A stretch of 13,267 bases of DNA from Agrobacterium fabrum (GTDB lineage: Bacteria > Pseudomonadota > Alphaproteobacteria > Rhizobiales > Rhizobiaceae), in contig QFOL01000100.1 of NCBI GenBank assembly GCA_003241215.1, positions 1-13,267 of the forward strand, given 5' to 3'. Positions 1 through 7,735 of this stretch are shown piece by piece. The notes under the pieces were generated by a model. It was not told the DNA's origin. It saw only the letters and a program-made list of their open reading frames with translations, and did no database searches. Made by a program: the position numbers and the translations under genes. Numbering within the stretch: position 1 is the first letter of the stretch; each line of letters begins with the position of its first letter.

Positions 1-661
1 CGGCTTGATCGAACCGGAAGCGATACGGCCGGTGATGATGCGGCCGAGGAAGTTGTTGGCTTCGAGGATCGTGCCGATCATGCGGAACGGACCTTCTTCG
101 ACCTTGGGCTCCGGCACGTGCTTGACGACGAGATCGAGAAGCGGCGCAAGGCCTTCATCGGTCGGGCCTTCCGGATTGACGTTCATCCAGCCGGAACGGC
201 CCGAGCCGTAGAGGATCGGGAAGTCGAGCTGCTCGTCGGTTGCATCTAGAGCCGCGAAAAGGTCGAAGACTTCGTTGACGACTTCCTCATGGCGGGCATC
301 AGGGCGGTCGATTTTGTTGATGGCGACGATCGGGCGAAGGCCGACCTTTAGCGCCTTGCCAACCACGAACTTCGTCTGCGGCATCGGGCCTTCGGCAGCG
401 TCAACGAGAACGATGGCGCCATCCACCATCGACAGGATACGCTCAACTTCACCGCCGAAGTCGGCGTGGCCGGGGGTGTCGACGATGTTGATGCGGGTAT
501 CTTTCCACTCGATCGAGGTCGCCTTGGCGAGAATGGTGATGCCGGCGTTCCATCACGCGCTGGTTTTCACGGAACGAACCGGATTGCTTCAGAAGCTCGT
601 CAACAAGCGTCGTTTTTCCATGGTCAACGTGCGCGATGATCGCGATGTTGCGAAGTGCCAT
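1..661 (-). pseudogene. typA: TypA/BipA ribosome-associated GTPase, frameshifted, 3' part outside window
   Basis: TypA/BipA is a translational GTPase that binds the 70S ribosome and aids ribosome assembly and stress or cold adaptation. The ATG at 659-661 opens with [20 protein letters not shown], which holds the P-loop (residues 10-18). The frame matches TypA to residue 39 (ENQRVMER, codon 545-547) and then shifts, ending in unrelated residues with a stop near 449. From 543 down to base 1 the neighbouring frame is open for 181 codons and reads as good Typ[23 protein letters not shown] (G3), NKIDRPDA (G4), LDATDEQLDFPI and FRMIGTILEAN. Compared with remembered TypA sequences, which have VMDSNDLEKERGITIL at this point, about 32 bases are missing, taking out the switch I segment. 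The remaining frame shows no decay, so a recent mutation or a sequencing/assembly error are both possible. The family is about 600 residues; the rest lies left of the window. No strong ribosome binding site is seen before the ATG. Confidence 0.85.
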
Positions 662-702
662 TGTTCAAAATCTCTGAGGTTGGGCGCTATATTGATGAGA
701 AA

Positions 703-720
703 CGCCAATTTAGTTTGGCG
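703..720. other. Small inverted repeat in the typA leader
   Basis: The arms CGCCAA (703-708) and TTGGCG (715-720) pair perfectly around a six-base loop. The hairpin lies about 40 bases before the typA start, in the region that should carry its promoter or leader RNA. It is short and has no T tract on either strand, so a terminator role is unlikely. It may be a leader stem-loop or an operator half-site pair, or it may be chance. Confidence 0.25.
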
Positions 721-751
721 CGCTCATAACCTTTTTTTTGCAAATGCGAAA

Positions 752-775
752 GGGGGGCTCATGTCATAAGCCCCC
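752..775 (-). terminator. Probable intrinsic terminator after dcp
   Basis: The arms GGGGGCT (753-759) and AGCCCCC (769-775) form a 7-bp GC-rich stem with a nine-base loop, about 50 bases past the dcp stop. Read on the minus strand, the stem is followed by only a short T run (CTTTCGC), so termination may be weak or partial. It separates dcp from the downstream typA gene on the same strand. Confidence 0.5.
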
Positions 776-779
776 TGCG

Positions 780-803
780 CTCAGCTTCTAGCTCAGCTTC
801 TAG
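780..803. repeat. Two tandem copies of a 12-base repeat
   Basis: CTCAGCTTCTAG occurs at 780-791 and again at 792-803 with no mismatch, followed by a partial third start (CTTAGAA). It lies between the dcp stop and its hairpin terminator, in non-coding DNA, and is probably a replication-slippage duplication. No function is evident. Confidence 0.8.
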
Positions 804-823
804 CTTAGAATTATGACAGTCTC

Positions 824-2884
824 TTATAGGAGACCGCGCTTCGAAAGCATGGCATCCGGGCTCGGCATCTTGCCACGAAAGGCCAGATAAGCCTCCTCGG
901 GATCGATGGAGCCGCCGACGGAATAGATATTGTCCTTCAGCCGGCGCGCCATATCGCCATTGAAGGCGTTGCCGGTTTCCTCGAATGCCGAGAAAGCATC
1001 TGCATCCAGCACTTCCGACCACATGTAGGAATAGTACCCGGCGGAATAACCGTCGCCGGAGAACACGTGCTGGAAATGCGGCGTCGCGTGGCGCATGACG
1101 ATGGATTTCGGCATGTTGAGCGCGGAAAGCACCTCCCCCTGCACGGCCATCGGGTCAGCGACGCTGTCGCGGGTGTGAAACGCCATATCGACAATCGCCG
1201 AAGAAGTGAATTCCACCGTACTGAAACCGGCGTTGAAGGTCTGCGCGGCCAGAACCTTGTCCAGCAGCGCCTTCGGCATCGGCGCGCCGGTTTCATAGTG
1301 CAGGGCGTATTTTTCCAGTATCTCCGGCACCGTCAGCCAATGTTCGTAAAGCTGCGAGGGCAATTCGACGAAATCGCGCGAGACGCCCGTTCCCGAAACG
1401 GAAGGGTAAGTGACATCGGACAGCATGCCATGCAGCGCGTGGCCGAATTCATGGAACAGCGTGCGCGCATCGTCGAGCGAAAGCAGCGCGGGCTTGCCCT
1501 CGGCCGGTTTGGCGAAATTGCAGACATTGTAGACGATCGGAATTTCACCGACCGTGCCGTTTTTCAGCGGCAGCTTGTGCTGCGACTGGAATGAACTCAT
1601 CCACGCGCCTGATCGTTTGGAGGGACGGGCGAAATAATCGCCGAGGAACATGGCCTTCAGATCGCCCTTGTCGTCGCGGATTTCAAAAACCCGCACATCG
1701 GGATGATAGGCGGCAACGCCCTTCACCTCCACGGCACGAATCCCGAACAGTCGCCCGGCCACATCGAAGCAGGCCTCTATGATCTTTTCCAGCTGCAGAT
1801 AGGGCTTCAACTCCGCCTCGGAGAAGCTGAATTTTCGTGCCCGCAGCTTTTCGGCATAGTGCCGCCAGTCCCATGGCAGCACCTCGTGATTCCTGCCCTC
1901 CTCGGCAATGATGGCGGCAAGTTCGGTCTCTTCCTCGTCCGCGCGGCGCACGGCCTTTTCCCATACCTGCCCCAGAAGGCCGTTCACGGCATCGGGCGTC
2001 TTCGCCATCGTGTCATCAAGCTTGTAGGCGGCGAAATTGACATAACCGAGAAGCTTTGCCTTTTCCTCGCGCAGTTCGAGCGTGCGGTGAACGATCGCGC
2101 GATTGTCGGTCTCGCCGCCATTTTCGCCGCGCGCCACCCAGGCCTTGAAGGCCTGCTCGCGCAGATCGCGGCGTTCTGAGAAGGTCAGGAAAGGCTCGAT
2201 GATGGAACGGGAAAGGGTGACGGCGAATTTGCCGTCCTCACCATGCTCACGGGCGGCGCCCGCCATGGCGTCGCGCAGAAAACCGGGAATACCGGCAAGT
2301 TCCTCTTCCGTGGAAAGCAGAAGCTTCCAGTTCTTTTCATCCGCCAGCACATTCTGCCCGAACTTGGCGCCGAGGCCGGCAAGCTCTTCATTGATCGCTG
2401 CCAGACGTTCCTGCTGTTCTTTCGGCAATTTGGCGCCCGAGCGCACGAAGCCCTTCCAGTGCCGTTCGAGAACGCGAACTTCCTCGCCCGTAAGCCCCAG
2501 CGTCTCGCGCTTTTCCCACAGCGCATCGATACGTTTGAACAGCGCCTCATTCATGCCGATCTTCGAATAATGCCGCGACATTTTCGGGGCTATTTCGCGC
2601 TCCAGCGCCTGAATCGCACCATTGGTATTGGCGCCTGCCTTGTTCCAGAAGAGCGCGGAAATACGCGAGAGATCATCTCCGGCGATCTCGAGTGCGGTTA
2701 CGGTGTTTTCGAAACTCGGCGCCTGCGCATTGCCGGCAATCGCATCGATCTCCCCTTCATGGGATAGAAGCGCCGCATCGAAAGCCGGAGCGAAATCCTC
2801 ATCCTTGACCGCATCGAACTTCGGTAGACCGTTGTGACCGTTCCAGGTCACGAGTGCAGGATGGGGCCTGGTCTTGGATGGCAT
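824..2884 (-). CDS. dcp: M3-family zinc oligopeptidase, probably peptidyl-dipeptidase Dcp
   Basis: A cytoplasmic zinc metallopeptidase that removes dipeptides from the C-terminus of short peptides during peptide recycling. The 686-residue length matches the M3A subfamily (about 680). The zinc site is visible: HEFGH at residues 478-482 (ligands H478 and H482, catalytic E479) and the third ligand E507 in DFVELPSQ, 29 residues after the first histidine as in thimet oligopeptidase. The glycine/tyrosine substrate loop GYSAGYYSYMWSEV lies near 612-625. YHPDVRVFEI and the PIVYNVCNFAKP stretch before the zinc site resemble Dcp more than oligopeptidase A, but the split is from memory. The ATG at 2884 was chosen over an open extension to 2989 because AAGGA lies seven bases before it and the protein then starts at the usual family N-terminus. 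There is no signal peptide. Confidence 0.9.
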   Translation of the reverse strand: MPSKTRPHPALVTWNGHNGLPKFDAVKDEDFAPAFDAALLSHEGEIDAIAGNAQAPSFENTVTALEIAGDDLSRISALFWNKAGANTNGAIQALEREIAPKMSRHYSKIGMNEALFKRIDALWEKRETLGLTGEEVRVLERHWKGFVRSGAKLPKEQQERLAAINEELAGLGAKFGQNVLADEKNWKLLLSTEEELAGIPGFLRDAMAGAAREHGEDGKFAVTLSRSIIEPFLTFSERRDLREQAFKAWVARGENGGETDNRAIVHRTLELREEKAKLLGYVNFAAYKLDDTMAKTPDAVNGLLGQVWEKAVRRADEEETELAAIIAEEGRNHEVLPWDWRHYAEKLRARKFSFSEAELKPYLQLEKIIEACFDVAGRLFGIRAVEVKGVAAYHPDVRVFEIRDDKGDLKAMFLGDYFARPSKRSGAWMSSFQSQHKLPLKNGTVGEIPIVYNVCNFAKPAEGKPALLSLDDARTLFHEFGHALHGMLSDVTYPSVSGTGVSRDFVELPSQLYEHWLTVPEILEKYALHYETGAPMPKALLDKVLAAQTFNAGFSTVEFTSSAIVDMAFHTRDSVADPMAVQGEVLSALNMPKSIVMRHATPHFQHVFSGDGYSAGYYSYMWSEVLDADAFSAFEETGNAFNGDMARRLKDNIYSVGGSIDPEEAYLAFRGKMPSPDAMLSKRGLL

Positions 2885-2907
2885 TTCATCTTCCTTGTAT
2901 AATTCCC

Positions 2908-2924
2908 GTTTAAACCCATATGGG
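2908..2924. promoter_or_regulatory. Overlapping palindromes in the dcp leader
   Basis: GTTTAAAC (2908-2915) and CCCATATGGG (2915-2924) are perfect palindromes sharing one base, 24-40 bases upstream of the dcp start in the divergent dcp / unknown-protein region (2885-3058). The position suits an operator or part of the dcp promoter. No named regulator motif is recognised. Confidence 0.25.
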
Positions 2925-3058
2925 CACGCCTCCACCGCCAATTCAATGCCGGAATTTGGTGTGGAATACGCAACCGCCGTCACGATCAAGTATTGACCGA
3001 AACGATGAGGGCATGATCTGTTTTCCTGAAATAATATCCCATGATGGAGATATGTATT

Positions 3059-3484
3059 ATGGAGATTTATTCTTTAAGGGCTTCTAATAATTTCCTTTTC
3101 AGGGACAATTCCAGAAACGCGAGATCCGTGGGCAGCGCCGATTTCGGCAAGACCGACAAATCCGACGCGGGCGCAGGCTTCGAAGAGACGGTAAAACGCA
3201 TCGACTTTACCCATATCAGTCCCCGCGAATTGCGGGAAATCGCCCAGGAATATTACGATGCGGGAAAGATCAGCCAGAACATCTTGGTTGAACTTTCATC
3301 TGAACTGCCGGCGCAGACGCTGACGGCCAATGGCGACGTGATCGACATCACCGATGTGACCGACGATACGGATTTTGACTTTATCGCCTATTTCTCCAAT
3401 CGGGCCGAAATTGCCCGTTCCATCGGCACGGCAGACGAACTGGAAAAAATGCAGGACATCCTGTCTTTTTTTGCTTTAGTGTAA
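3059..3484 (+). CDS. Uncharacterised acidic protein, 141 residues
   Basis: I do not recognise this protein. The frame has three in-frame ATGs (3041, 3044, 3059). The third is preferred because GGAG at 3046-3049 lies nine bases before it; the longer form would add six residues. The N-terminal 45 residues are polar and rich in Ser, Asn, Asp and Gly, and probably disordered. From about residue 48 a compact, likely helical region begins (ISPRELREIAQEYYDAGKIS, residues 53-72), then an acidic stretch DVIDITDVTDDTDFDF (93-108), then helices to a hydrophobic C-terminus (ILSFFALV). There is no signal peptide or membrane span, so it is probably cytosolic. It is divergent from dcp across about 174 bases and stands alone; a weak hairpin (3498-3516) without a T tract follows it. 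Its codon use and acidic helical content look like a real gene. Function is unknown. Confidence 0.75.
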   Translation: MEIYSLRASNNFLFRDNSRNARSVGSADFGKTDKSDAGAGFEETVKRIDFTHISPRELREIAQEYYDAGKISQNILVELSSELPAQTLTANGDVIDITDVTDDTDFDFIAYFSNRAEIARSIGTADELEKMQDILSFFALV

Positions 3485-3589
3485 CGATTACTGACTATGC
3501 TGGCGGGCATCCAGCAAGCGAACTGATGCATACTTTACTCGATTTTCGACAATATGATTTGTGTACCATTGATTATCGCCCGGAATTTA

Positions 3590-3604
3590 GTAAGGCTGAC
3601 TTAC
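3590..3604. promoter_or_regulatory. Candidate MarR operator upstream of the regulator gene
   Basis: GTAAG-GCTGA-CTTAC is an inverted repeat with perfect 5-base arms and a 5-base centre, ending 13 bases before the marR-family start codon. Its size and place suit self-repression by a MarR dimer. Upstream, TCGACA (3546-3551) and GATTAT (3571-3576) could be -35/-10 elements, but their 19-base spacing is long. Inferred from position and symmetry only. Confidence 0.35.
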
Positions 3605-3617
3605 GAAAAGGCGAAGC

Positions 3618-4076
3618 ATGGGCACGAAACGCGAAAAAGACTCCCTGGCATTTCTGCTGAACAGCGGCGCACGCCTGCTGAACAGTGCATTTGAGCGCCG
3701 TATTTCTGAAGCAGGACTAGGCCTGACCCCCGGTGAAGCACGCGCATTGCTGACGGTAGCCGTCGTTGATGGCAGCAAACAGTCGGATATTGCCGCCCGT
3801 CTCGGCATCGAGCCGATGACGATCTGCGCCTATCTCGACAAGCTGCAATCCCTCGATCTCATCGAACGCCAGCAGGATCCGCAGGACAGGCGTTCCAAAC
3901 GCATCGTGCTGACAAAGAACTCCGCCGACATGCTGGAGGCCGTCGGGCAGGAAATCGATGAACTCGTGCGCCACGCCACACAGGGTCTGAACGACGAAGA
4001 AGTGGCGCTCTTCCGCAGTTTCCTGCGGACGCTTCGCAATAATCTGCAGCCGGAACAGCCGGGCCAGAACGGCTGA
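3618..4076 (+). CDS. MarR-family transcriptional regulator
   Basis: A 152-residue winged-helix regulator, expected to act as a dimer that releases DNA on binding a small ligand or on oxidation. The N-terminal helix (about 8-32) and C-terminal helices (about 100-145) form the usual dimer domain. The helix-turn-helix covers roughly 53-78 (QSDIAARLGIEPMTICAYLD), followed by the wing with the family pattern DPQDRRSKRIVLT (87-99), including D90, R91 and K94. The single cysteine, C70, falls within the predicted recognition helix. The ATG has AAGG six bases upstream. The stop is six bases before the efflux pump start, so the two genes are almost certainly one operon, and the pump is the likely target. 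The inducing ligand cannot be read from sequence. Confidence 0.92.
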   Translation: MGTKREKDSLAFLLNSGARLLNSAFERRISEAGLGLTPGEARALLTVAVVDGSKQSDIAARLGIEPMTICAYLDKLQSLDLIERQQDPQDRRSKRIVLTKNSADMLEAVGQEIDELVRHATQGLNDEEVALFRSFLRTLRNNLQPEQPGQNG

Positions 4077-4082
4077 TACGCA

Positions 4083-5279
4083 ATGCCGCCAGAAACGATC
4101 ATGTCCAGAAAACGCACGGCCATACTCGGAGCGTTGCTGACGGCGCTGGCGCCAATTTCCATGGCGATCTACACACCGGCCATGCCGGAGCTGACACGGG
4201 TTTTCGCCACCACGGAATCCGCCGTAAAACTCAGCCTGTCGCTCTATTTTGCCGGTTTCGCCGTGGCGCAACTGCTCGCCGGGCCGGCATCCGATGCTTT
4301 CGGGCGGCGCAGGGCAAGCCTTGTCTTCCTTTCGATCTTTCTGGGCGGCGGGCTGCTGGCGATTTTCGCACCGACAATCGAAGTGCTGCTCTTCGCCCGG
4401 CTGGTTCAGGGCATCGGGGCCTCGGTTGGCATGACGGTGGCGCGCGCCGTGGTGCGGGACCAGTTTACCGGCCCTGATGCCTCCAGCATCATGAACCTCA
4501 TCGGCATCATGCTGGCGGTTGGCCCGGCCATGGGTCCGACGATCGGCGGGCTTTCGCTTGCGGCTTTCGGCTGGAAGTCGGTATTTTTCCTCATGGCCGG
4601 CCTCGGGGCCGTCGCCATCTTCTCCGTCGCGGTTTTTCTGCGCGAAACGACGGTTCCGGACAGAAGTCTGATCCGCCCGCGCCGCCTCCTGTCGGCCTAT
4701 AGGACATTGCTGACAGCGCCGCGTTTTCTTCTGGCCGCACTGGTGCTCGGCGGGTCCATCGGCGCGCTATATGCCCAAGCTACCATGCTGACCTTCATCC
4801 TCATCAACGAGGTCGGCATGACACCTACCGCTTTCGGTGTCGGCATGCTGATGCAGACCGGCGCCTATTTCTTCGGCTCCATCGTCCTGCGTTACATCGC
4901 ACCGCGGCTGGGCGACCGTCATTCGGTCATGCTTGGCCTCTGTTTTTCTGGAACGGGCGGCCTGCTCATCCTTTTGTCGGTATTCCTGATACCGCCGTCC
5001 TTCCTCTCGATCATGGGACCCGTGGCGGTGGCGACAATCGGCATCGCCTTGCTGACGCCATCCATGGTAACGGCGGCGCTCGCGCCCTTCCCGCATATTG
5101 CCGGCTCGGCATCGGCGATGATGGGCTTCATCCAGATGGGATCGGGTTTTGCCGGCGGTGCGGCGGCCTCGCTTATCGGCTCACCCTTGATCGGCTTCGG
5201 CATCATCATCCCGATGATGGAATTCACCGCGGTCGCCAGCTATGTCGGTTTCCGCATCGTCTCCAGACGGGAGACATGA
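4083..5279 (+). CDS. MFS multidrug efflux transporter, Bcr/CflA type (DHA1)
   Basis: A 398-residue inner-membrane proton-driven exporter with about 12 membrane segments. The DHA1 signatures are in order: YTPAMPEL at the end of the first span (30-37), motif A GPASDAFGRRR (67-77) in the loop between spans 2 and 3, the motif B region ARLVQGIGASVGMTVARAVV (105-124), and the antiporter motif C GIMLAVGPAMGPTIGG (141-156). The motif B and N-terminal patterns are those of the Bcr/CflA subfamily (bicyclomycin and chloramphenicol exporters), but the substrate is unknown. An alternative ATG at 4101 would start MSRKRTAIL and fits the family N-terminus equally well; neither has a clear ribosome binding site. 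Initiation may depend on coupling to the regulator gene, which ends six bases upstream. A strong hairpin follows the stop directly. Confidence 0.9.
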   Translation: MPPETIMSRKRTAILGALLTALAPISMAIYTPAMPELTRVFATTESAVKLSLSLYFAGFAVAQLLAGPASDAFGRRRASLVFLSIFLGGGLLAIFAPTIEVLLFARLVQGIGASVGMTVARAVVRDQFTGPDASSIMNLIGIMLAVGPAMGPTIGGLSLAAFGWKSVFFLMAGLGAVAIFSVAVFLRETTVPDRSLIRPRRLLSAYRTLLTAPRFLLAALVLGGSIGALYAQATMLTFILINEVGMTPTAFGVGMLMQTGAYFFGSIVLRYIAPRLGDRHSVMLGLCFSGTGGLLILLSVFLIPPSFLSIMGPVAVATIGIALLTPSMVTAALAPFPHIAGSASAMMGFIQMGSGFAGGAAASLIGSPLIGFGIIIPMMEFTAVASYVGFRIVSRRET

Positions 5280-5280
5280 A

Positions 5281-5310
5281 AAAACCGCCGGCGTTACCGC
5301 CGACGGTTTT
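5281..5310. terminator. Bidirectional intrinsic terminator between MFS gene and argG
   Basis: The arms 5281-5293 (AAAACCGCCGGCG) and 5298-5310 pair over 13 positions with one C-A mismatch around the loop TTAC. On the plus strand the stem ends in TTTT; on the minus strand it is followed by six T residues. It sits two bases after the MFS stop and 23 bases past the argG stop, so it can end transcription of both convergent genes. Confidence 0.85.
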
Positions 5311-5332
5311 GCCTATTTCCACAACAGCATGA

Positions 5333-6556
5333 TTACTTGCTGAGGTTACGCTTTGCGAGCGTGCGCAGGCGCAGCGCATTGAGCTTGATGAAGCCAGCCG
5401 CATCCTTCTGGTCGTAAGCGCCGTGGTCGTCTTCGAAGGTCACCAGCGCATCGGAATAGAGCGACTTGGCGCTCTCGCGGCCAGTCACCATGACATTGCC
5501 CTTGTAGAGCTTCAGCGTCACTTCGCCTTCCACATGTTCCTGGCTCTTGTCGATCAGCGCCTGCAGCATTTCGCGCTCTGGCGAGAACCAGAAGCCGTAA
5601 TAGATGAGCTCGGCATAACGCGGCATCAGCTCGTCCTTGAGGTGGGCTGCACCCCGGTCAAGCGTGATGGATTCGATGGCGCGATGCGCGGCAAGCAGGA
5701 TGGTGCCGCCGGGCGTCTCGTAGACGCCGCGCGACTTCATGCCGACGAAGCGGTTCTCGACCAGATCGAGGCGGCCGATGCCATTTTCACGACCGTAATT
5801 GTTGAGCGTCGCAAGAAGCGTGGCGGGCGACATTTCAACGCCGTTGATGGAGCAGGCATCGCCTTTACGGAAACCGACCTTGATGACGGTCGCCTTATCC
5901 GGGGCCGCTTCCGGGGAAATGGTGCGCATGTGCACATACTCAGGCGCTTCCTGTGCCGGGTCTTCCAGAACCTTGCCCTCGGAAGACGAGTGCAGCAGGT
6001 TGGCGTCGACAGAGAAAGGCGCCTCGCCCTTCTTGTCCTTGGCGACCGGAATCTGGTGCTGTTCGGCGAAGTTCAGGAGGTCGGTACGGCTCTTGAACGT
6101 CCAGTCGCGCCAGGGAGCGATGATCTTGATATCAGGGTTCAGCGCATAGGCCGAAAGCTCGAAACGAACCTGATCGTTGCCCTTGCCGGTGGCGCCATGG
6201 GCGATGGCGTCGGCGCCGGTCTTCCTAGCGATCTCGATCAGGTGCTTGGAAATCAGCGGACGGGCAATCGACGTGCCGAGCAGATAGACGCCTTCATAAA
6301 CGGCGTTGGCGCGGAACATCGGGAATACGAAATCACGCACGAATTCTTCGCGGACGTCCTCGATGAAGATTTCCTTGATGCCCAGCATCTCGGCCTTCTT
6401 GCGCGCCGGTTCGAGCTCTTCGCCTTGGCCAAGATCGGCGGTGAAGGTCACGACTTCAGCGCCGAGTTCCGTCTGAAGCCATTTCAGGATGATCGAGGTG
6501 TCGAGACCGCCGGAATAGGCGAGGACGACTTTCTTAACGTCTTTCGGAAGTGCCAT
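5333..6556 (-). CDS. argG: Argininosuccinate synthase
   Basis: Joins citrulline and aspartate with ATP to make argininosuccinate, the second-last step of arginine synthesis, in the cytosol as a tetramer. The 407 residues match the family length. Visible motifs: the N-type ATP pyrophosphatase P-loop AYSGGLDTS (13-21), [10 protein letters not shown] (38-47), [12 protein letters not shown] (91-102) and the second nucleotide loop [14 protein letters not shown] (121-134), all standard for type I ArgG. The frame stays open upstream to 6733, but the ATG at 6556 gives the family N-terminus [17 protein letters not shown] and has GGA seven bases upstream. It is monocistronic, convergent with the MFS gene and divergent from the SDR gene. 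Nothing about it is unusual. Confidence 0.97.
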   Translation of the reverse strand: MALPKDVKKVVLAYSGGLDTSIILKWLQTELGAEVVTFTADLGQGEELEPARKKAEMLGIKEIFIEDVREEFVRDFVFPMFRANAVYEGVYLLGTSIARPLISKHLIEIARKTGADAIAHGATGKGNDQVRFELSAYALNPDIKIIAPWRDWTFKSRTDLLNFAEQHQIPVAKDKKGEAPFSVDANLLHSSSEGKVLEDPAQEAPEYVHMRTISPEAAPDKATVIKVGFRKGDACSINGVEMSPATLLATLNNYGRENGIGRLDLVENRFVGMKSRGVYETPGGTILLAAHRAIESITLDRGAAHLKDELMPRYAELIYYGFWFSPEREMLQALIDKSQEHVEGEVTLKLYKGNVMVTGRESAKSLYSDALVTFEDDHGAYDQKDAAGFIKLNALRLRTLAKRNLSK

Positions 6557-6871
6557 AATGATGTCCATCTGCATGATGACGGCATTGGGACACCGCCATT
6601 TCCTTGGGATTTCGGCACTTTTACAGTGCAACCCGAAATGTGTGAAGCGCTTTTCCGTGAGATAAGCGACAAAACAATTGATGGGCGCGTATGACGCGGG
6701 TGGTGACCGGCCGCGCCGATGGGAACGAAGCAATTGTCACATGCATTTAGAAAATTCGCGCTTTATCATGAAGCGGCGCGATCGACTTGAAGACCGTGAA
6801 TGAAGCCAGTGAGGTTCAGGCAACGTTGCAAACCGCTGGAAACAGCAGAAACGACGCGAAGGAGAAACCCT
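6557..6871. other. Divergent intergenic region between argG and the SDR gene (315 bases)
   Basis: No gene is supported here. It must hold the promoters of argG (leftward) and of the SDR/LysE genes (rightward). Visible elements: a candidate leftward promoter (6620-6647); a short inverted repeat GCACT-TTTAC-AGTGC (6615-6629) overlapping its -10; two CAATTG copies at 6675-6680 and 6731-6736; and a TTGTCA (6734-6739) that could be a rightward -35, though no good -10 follows at 16-18 bases. The open frames running in from both sides are upstream extensions of argG and the SDR gene without ribosome binding sites. Confidence 0.6.
6620..6647 (-). promoter_or_regulatory. Candidate argG promoter
   Basis: On the minus strand CTTCAC (6642-6647, close to the alphaproteobacterial -35 CTTGAC) is followed after 16 bases by TGTAAA (6620-6625, four of six matches to TATAAT). 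The start of transcription would fall about 55 bases before the argG ATG. Read by eye only. Confidence 0.3.
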
Positions 6872-7726
6872 ATGACGACCATCCACCCCGCATTCAAGGA
6901 AGATAATGTCGCCGTCATCACCGGTGCGGCGTCCGGCATCGGACTTGCCGCCGCCCGCAAATTCGCCGGTTTCGGCATGAGCGTCGTGCTCGCCGATCTC
7001 GATGGCGACAAGCTCGCCGCAGCCCATGCGGATATTCTGACCGTCGCCAAGGACGGTGAGGCGCAGATCGTCGCCATCCCGACCGACGTATCGAAACTCG
7101 ATGAGCTGGAGGCGCTGGAACGCGCCGTGATCCAGCGCTTCGGGCGCGTTCACGTGCTGATGAACAATGCCGGCATCCAGCCGGGCAGCGCCATTTTCGG
7201 CCCGCAGTCCAATTGGGAAAAGGTCATCAATGTCAATCTGATGGGCGTGGTGAACGGCAGCCGCGTCTTCGGCCAGGGCATGATCGCCCATGGAGAGCAG
7301 GCGCTCATCATCAATACCGGCTCGAAACAGGGTATCACCACGCCTCCCGGCGATCCCGCCTATAATGTCTCGAAGGCCGGCGTCAAAACCTTCACGGAAG
7401 CGCTTCAGCATGAATTGCGCAATGTGCCGAACAGCTCGGTTTCGGCCCATCTGCTGATCCCCGGTTACGTCTTCACCGGCCTTACCGCCCATGGCAGGAC
7501 GGAAAAGCCGGAGGGCGCATGGACCGGCGAACAGACCGTGGATTTCATGGTCGAAAGCATCGGCCGCGGCGATTTCTACATTCTCTGCCCGGATGGCGAG
7601 GTGGACCGCCCCACGGATGAGAAGCGCATTCTCTGGGCGGCCTATGACATCGTCCAGAACCGCCCGCCGCTGTCGCGCTGGCATACCGAATATTCTGCGG
7701 CCTTCACCAGCTTCCTGAAAAACTGA
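6872..7726 (+). CDS. Short-chain dehydrogenase/reductase (SDR), probably NAD(H)-dependent
   Basis: A 284-residue classical SDR oxidoreductase of the cytosol. The Rossmann glycine motif TGAASGIG is at 17-24, an acidic residue D42 ends the second strand (VVLADLD), which favours NAD over NADP, and NNAG is at 98-101. The catalytic set N122, S151, Y164 and K168 (YNVSK at 164-168) is complete. After the core, the segment LLIPGYVFTG and a C-terminal stretch (about 200-284) with ILCPDGEVDRPTDEKR probably shape the substrate pocket; the substrate is not evident. The ATG at 6872 is supported by AGGAG seven bases upstream, so an open upstream extension to 6800 is rejected. It is divergent from argG and followed on the same strand by a LysE-type exporter 131 bases later; a GC-rich hairpin lies between, so co-transcription is uncertain. 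Confidence 0.93.
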   Translation: MTTIHPAFKEDNVAVITGAASGIGLAAARKFAGFGMSVVLADLDGDKLAAAHADILTVAKDGEAQIVAIPTDVSKLDELEALERAVIQRFGRVHVLMNNAGIQPGSAIFGPQSNWEKVINVNLMGVVNGSRVFGQGMIAHGEQALIINTGSKQGITTPPGDPAYNVSKAGVKTFTEALQHELRNVPNSSVSAHLLIPGYVFTGLTAHGRTEKPEGAWTGEQTVDFMVESIGRGDFYILCPDGEVDRPTDEKRILWAAYDIVQNRPPLSRWHTEYSAAFTSFLKN

Positions 7727-7735
7727 ACGTTCCGG

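Noticed and set aside
275..769. Plus-strand open frame of 164 codons over the typA start
   Set aside because: It is antisense to typA and its promoter region. The break in typA briefly made it worth considering, but no protein family is visible.
780..803. Possible start of a CRISPR or longer tandem array
   Set aside because: There are only two 12-base copies with no spacers; no further copies follow.
5423..6694. Long open frame (423 codons) on the plus strand opposite argG
   Set aside because: It is fully antisense to a well-conserved gene, has the low-complexity look of a GC-rich shadow frame and matches no family.
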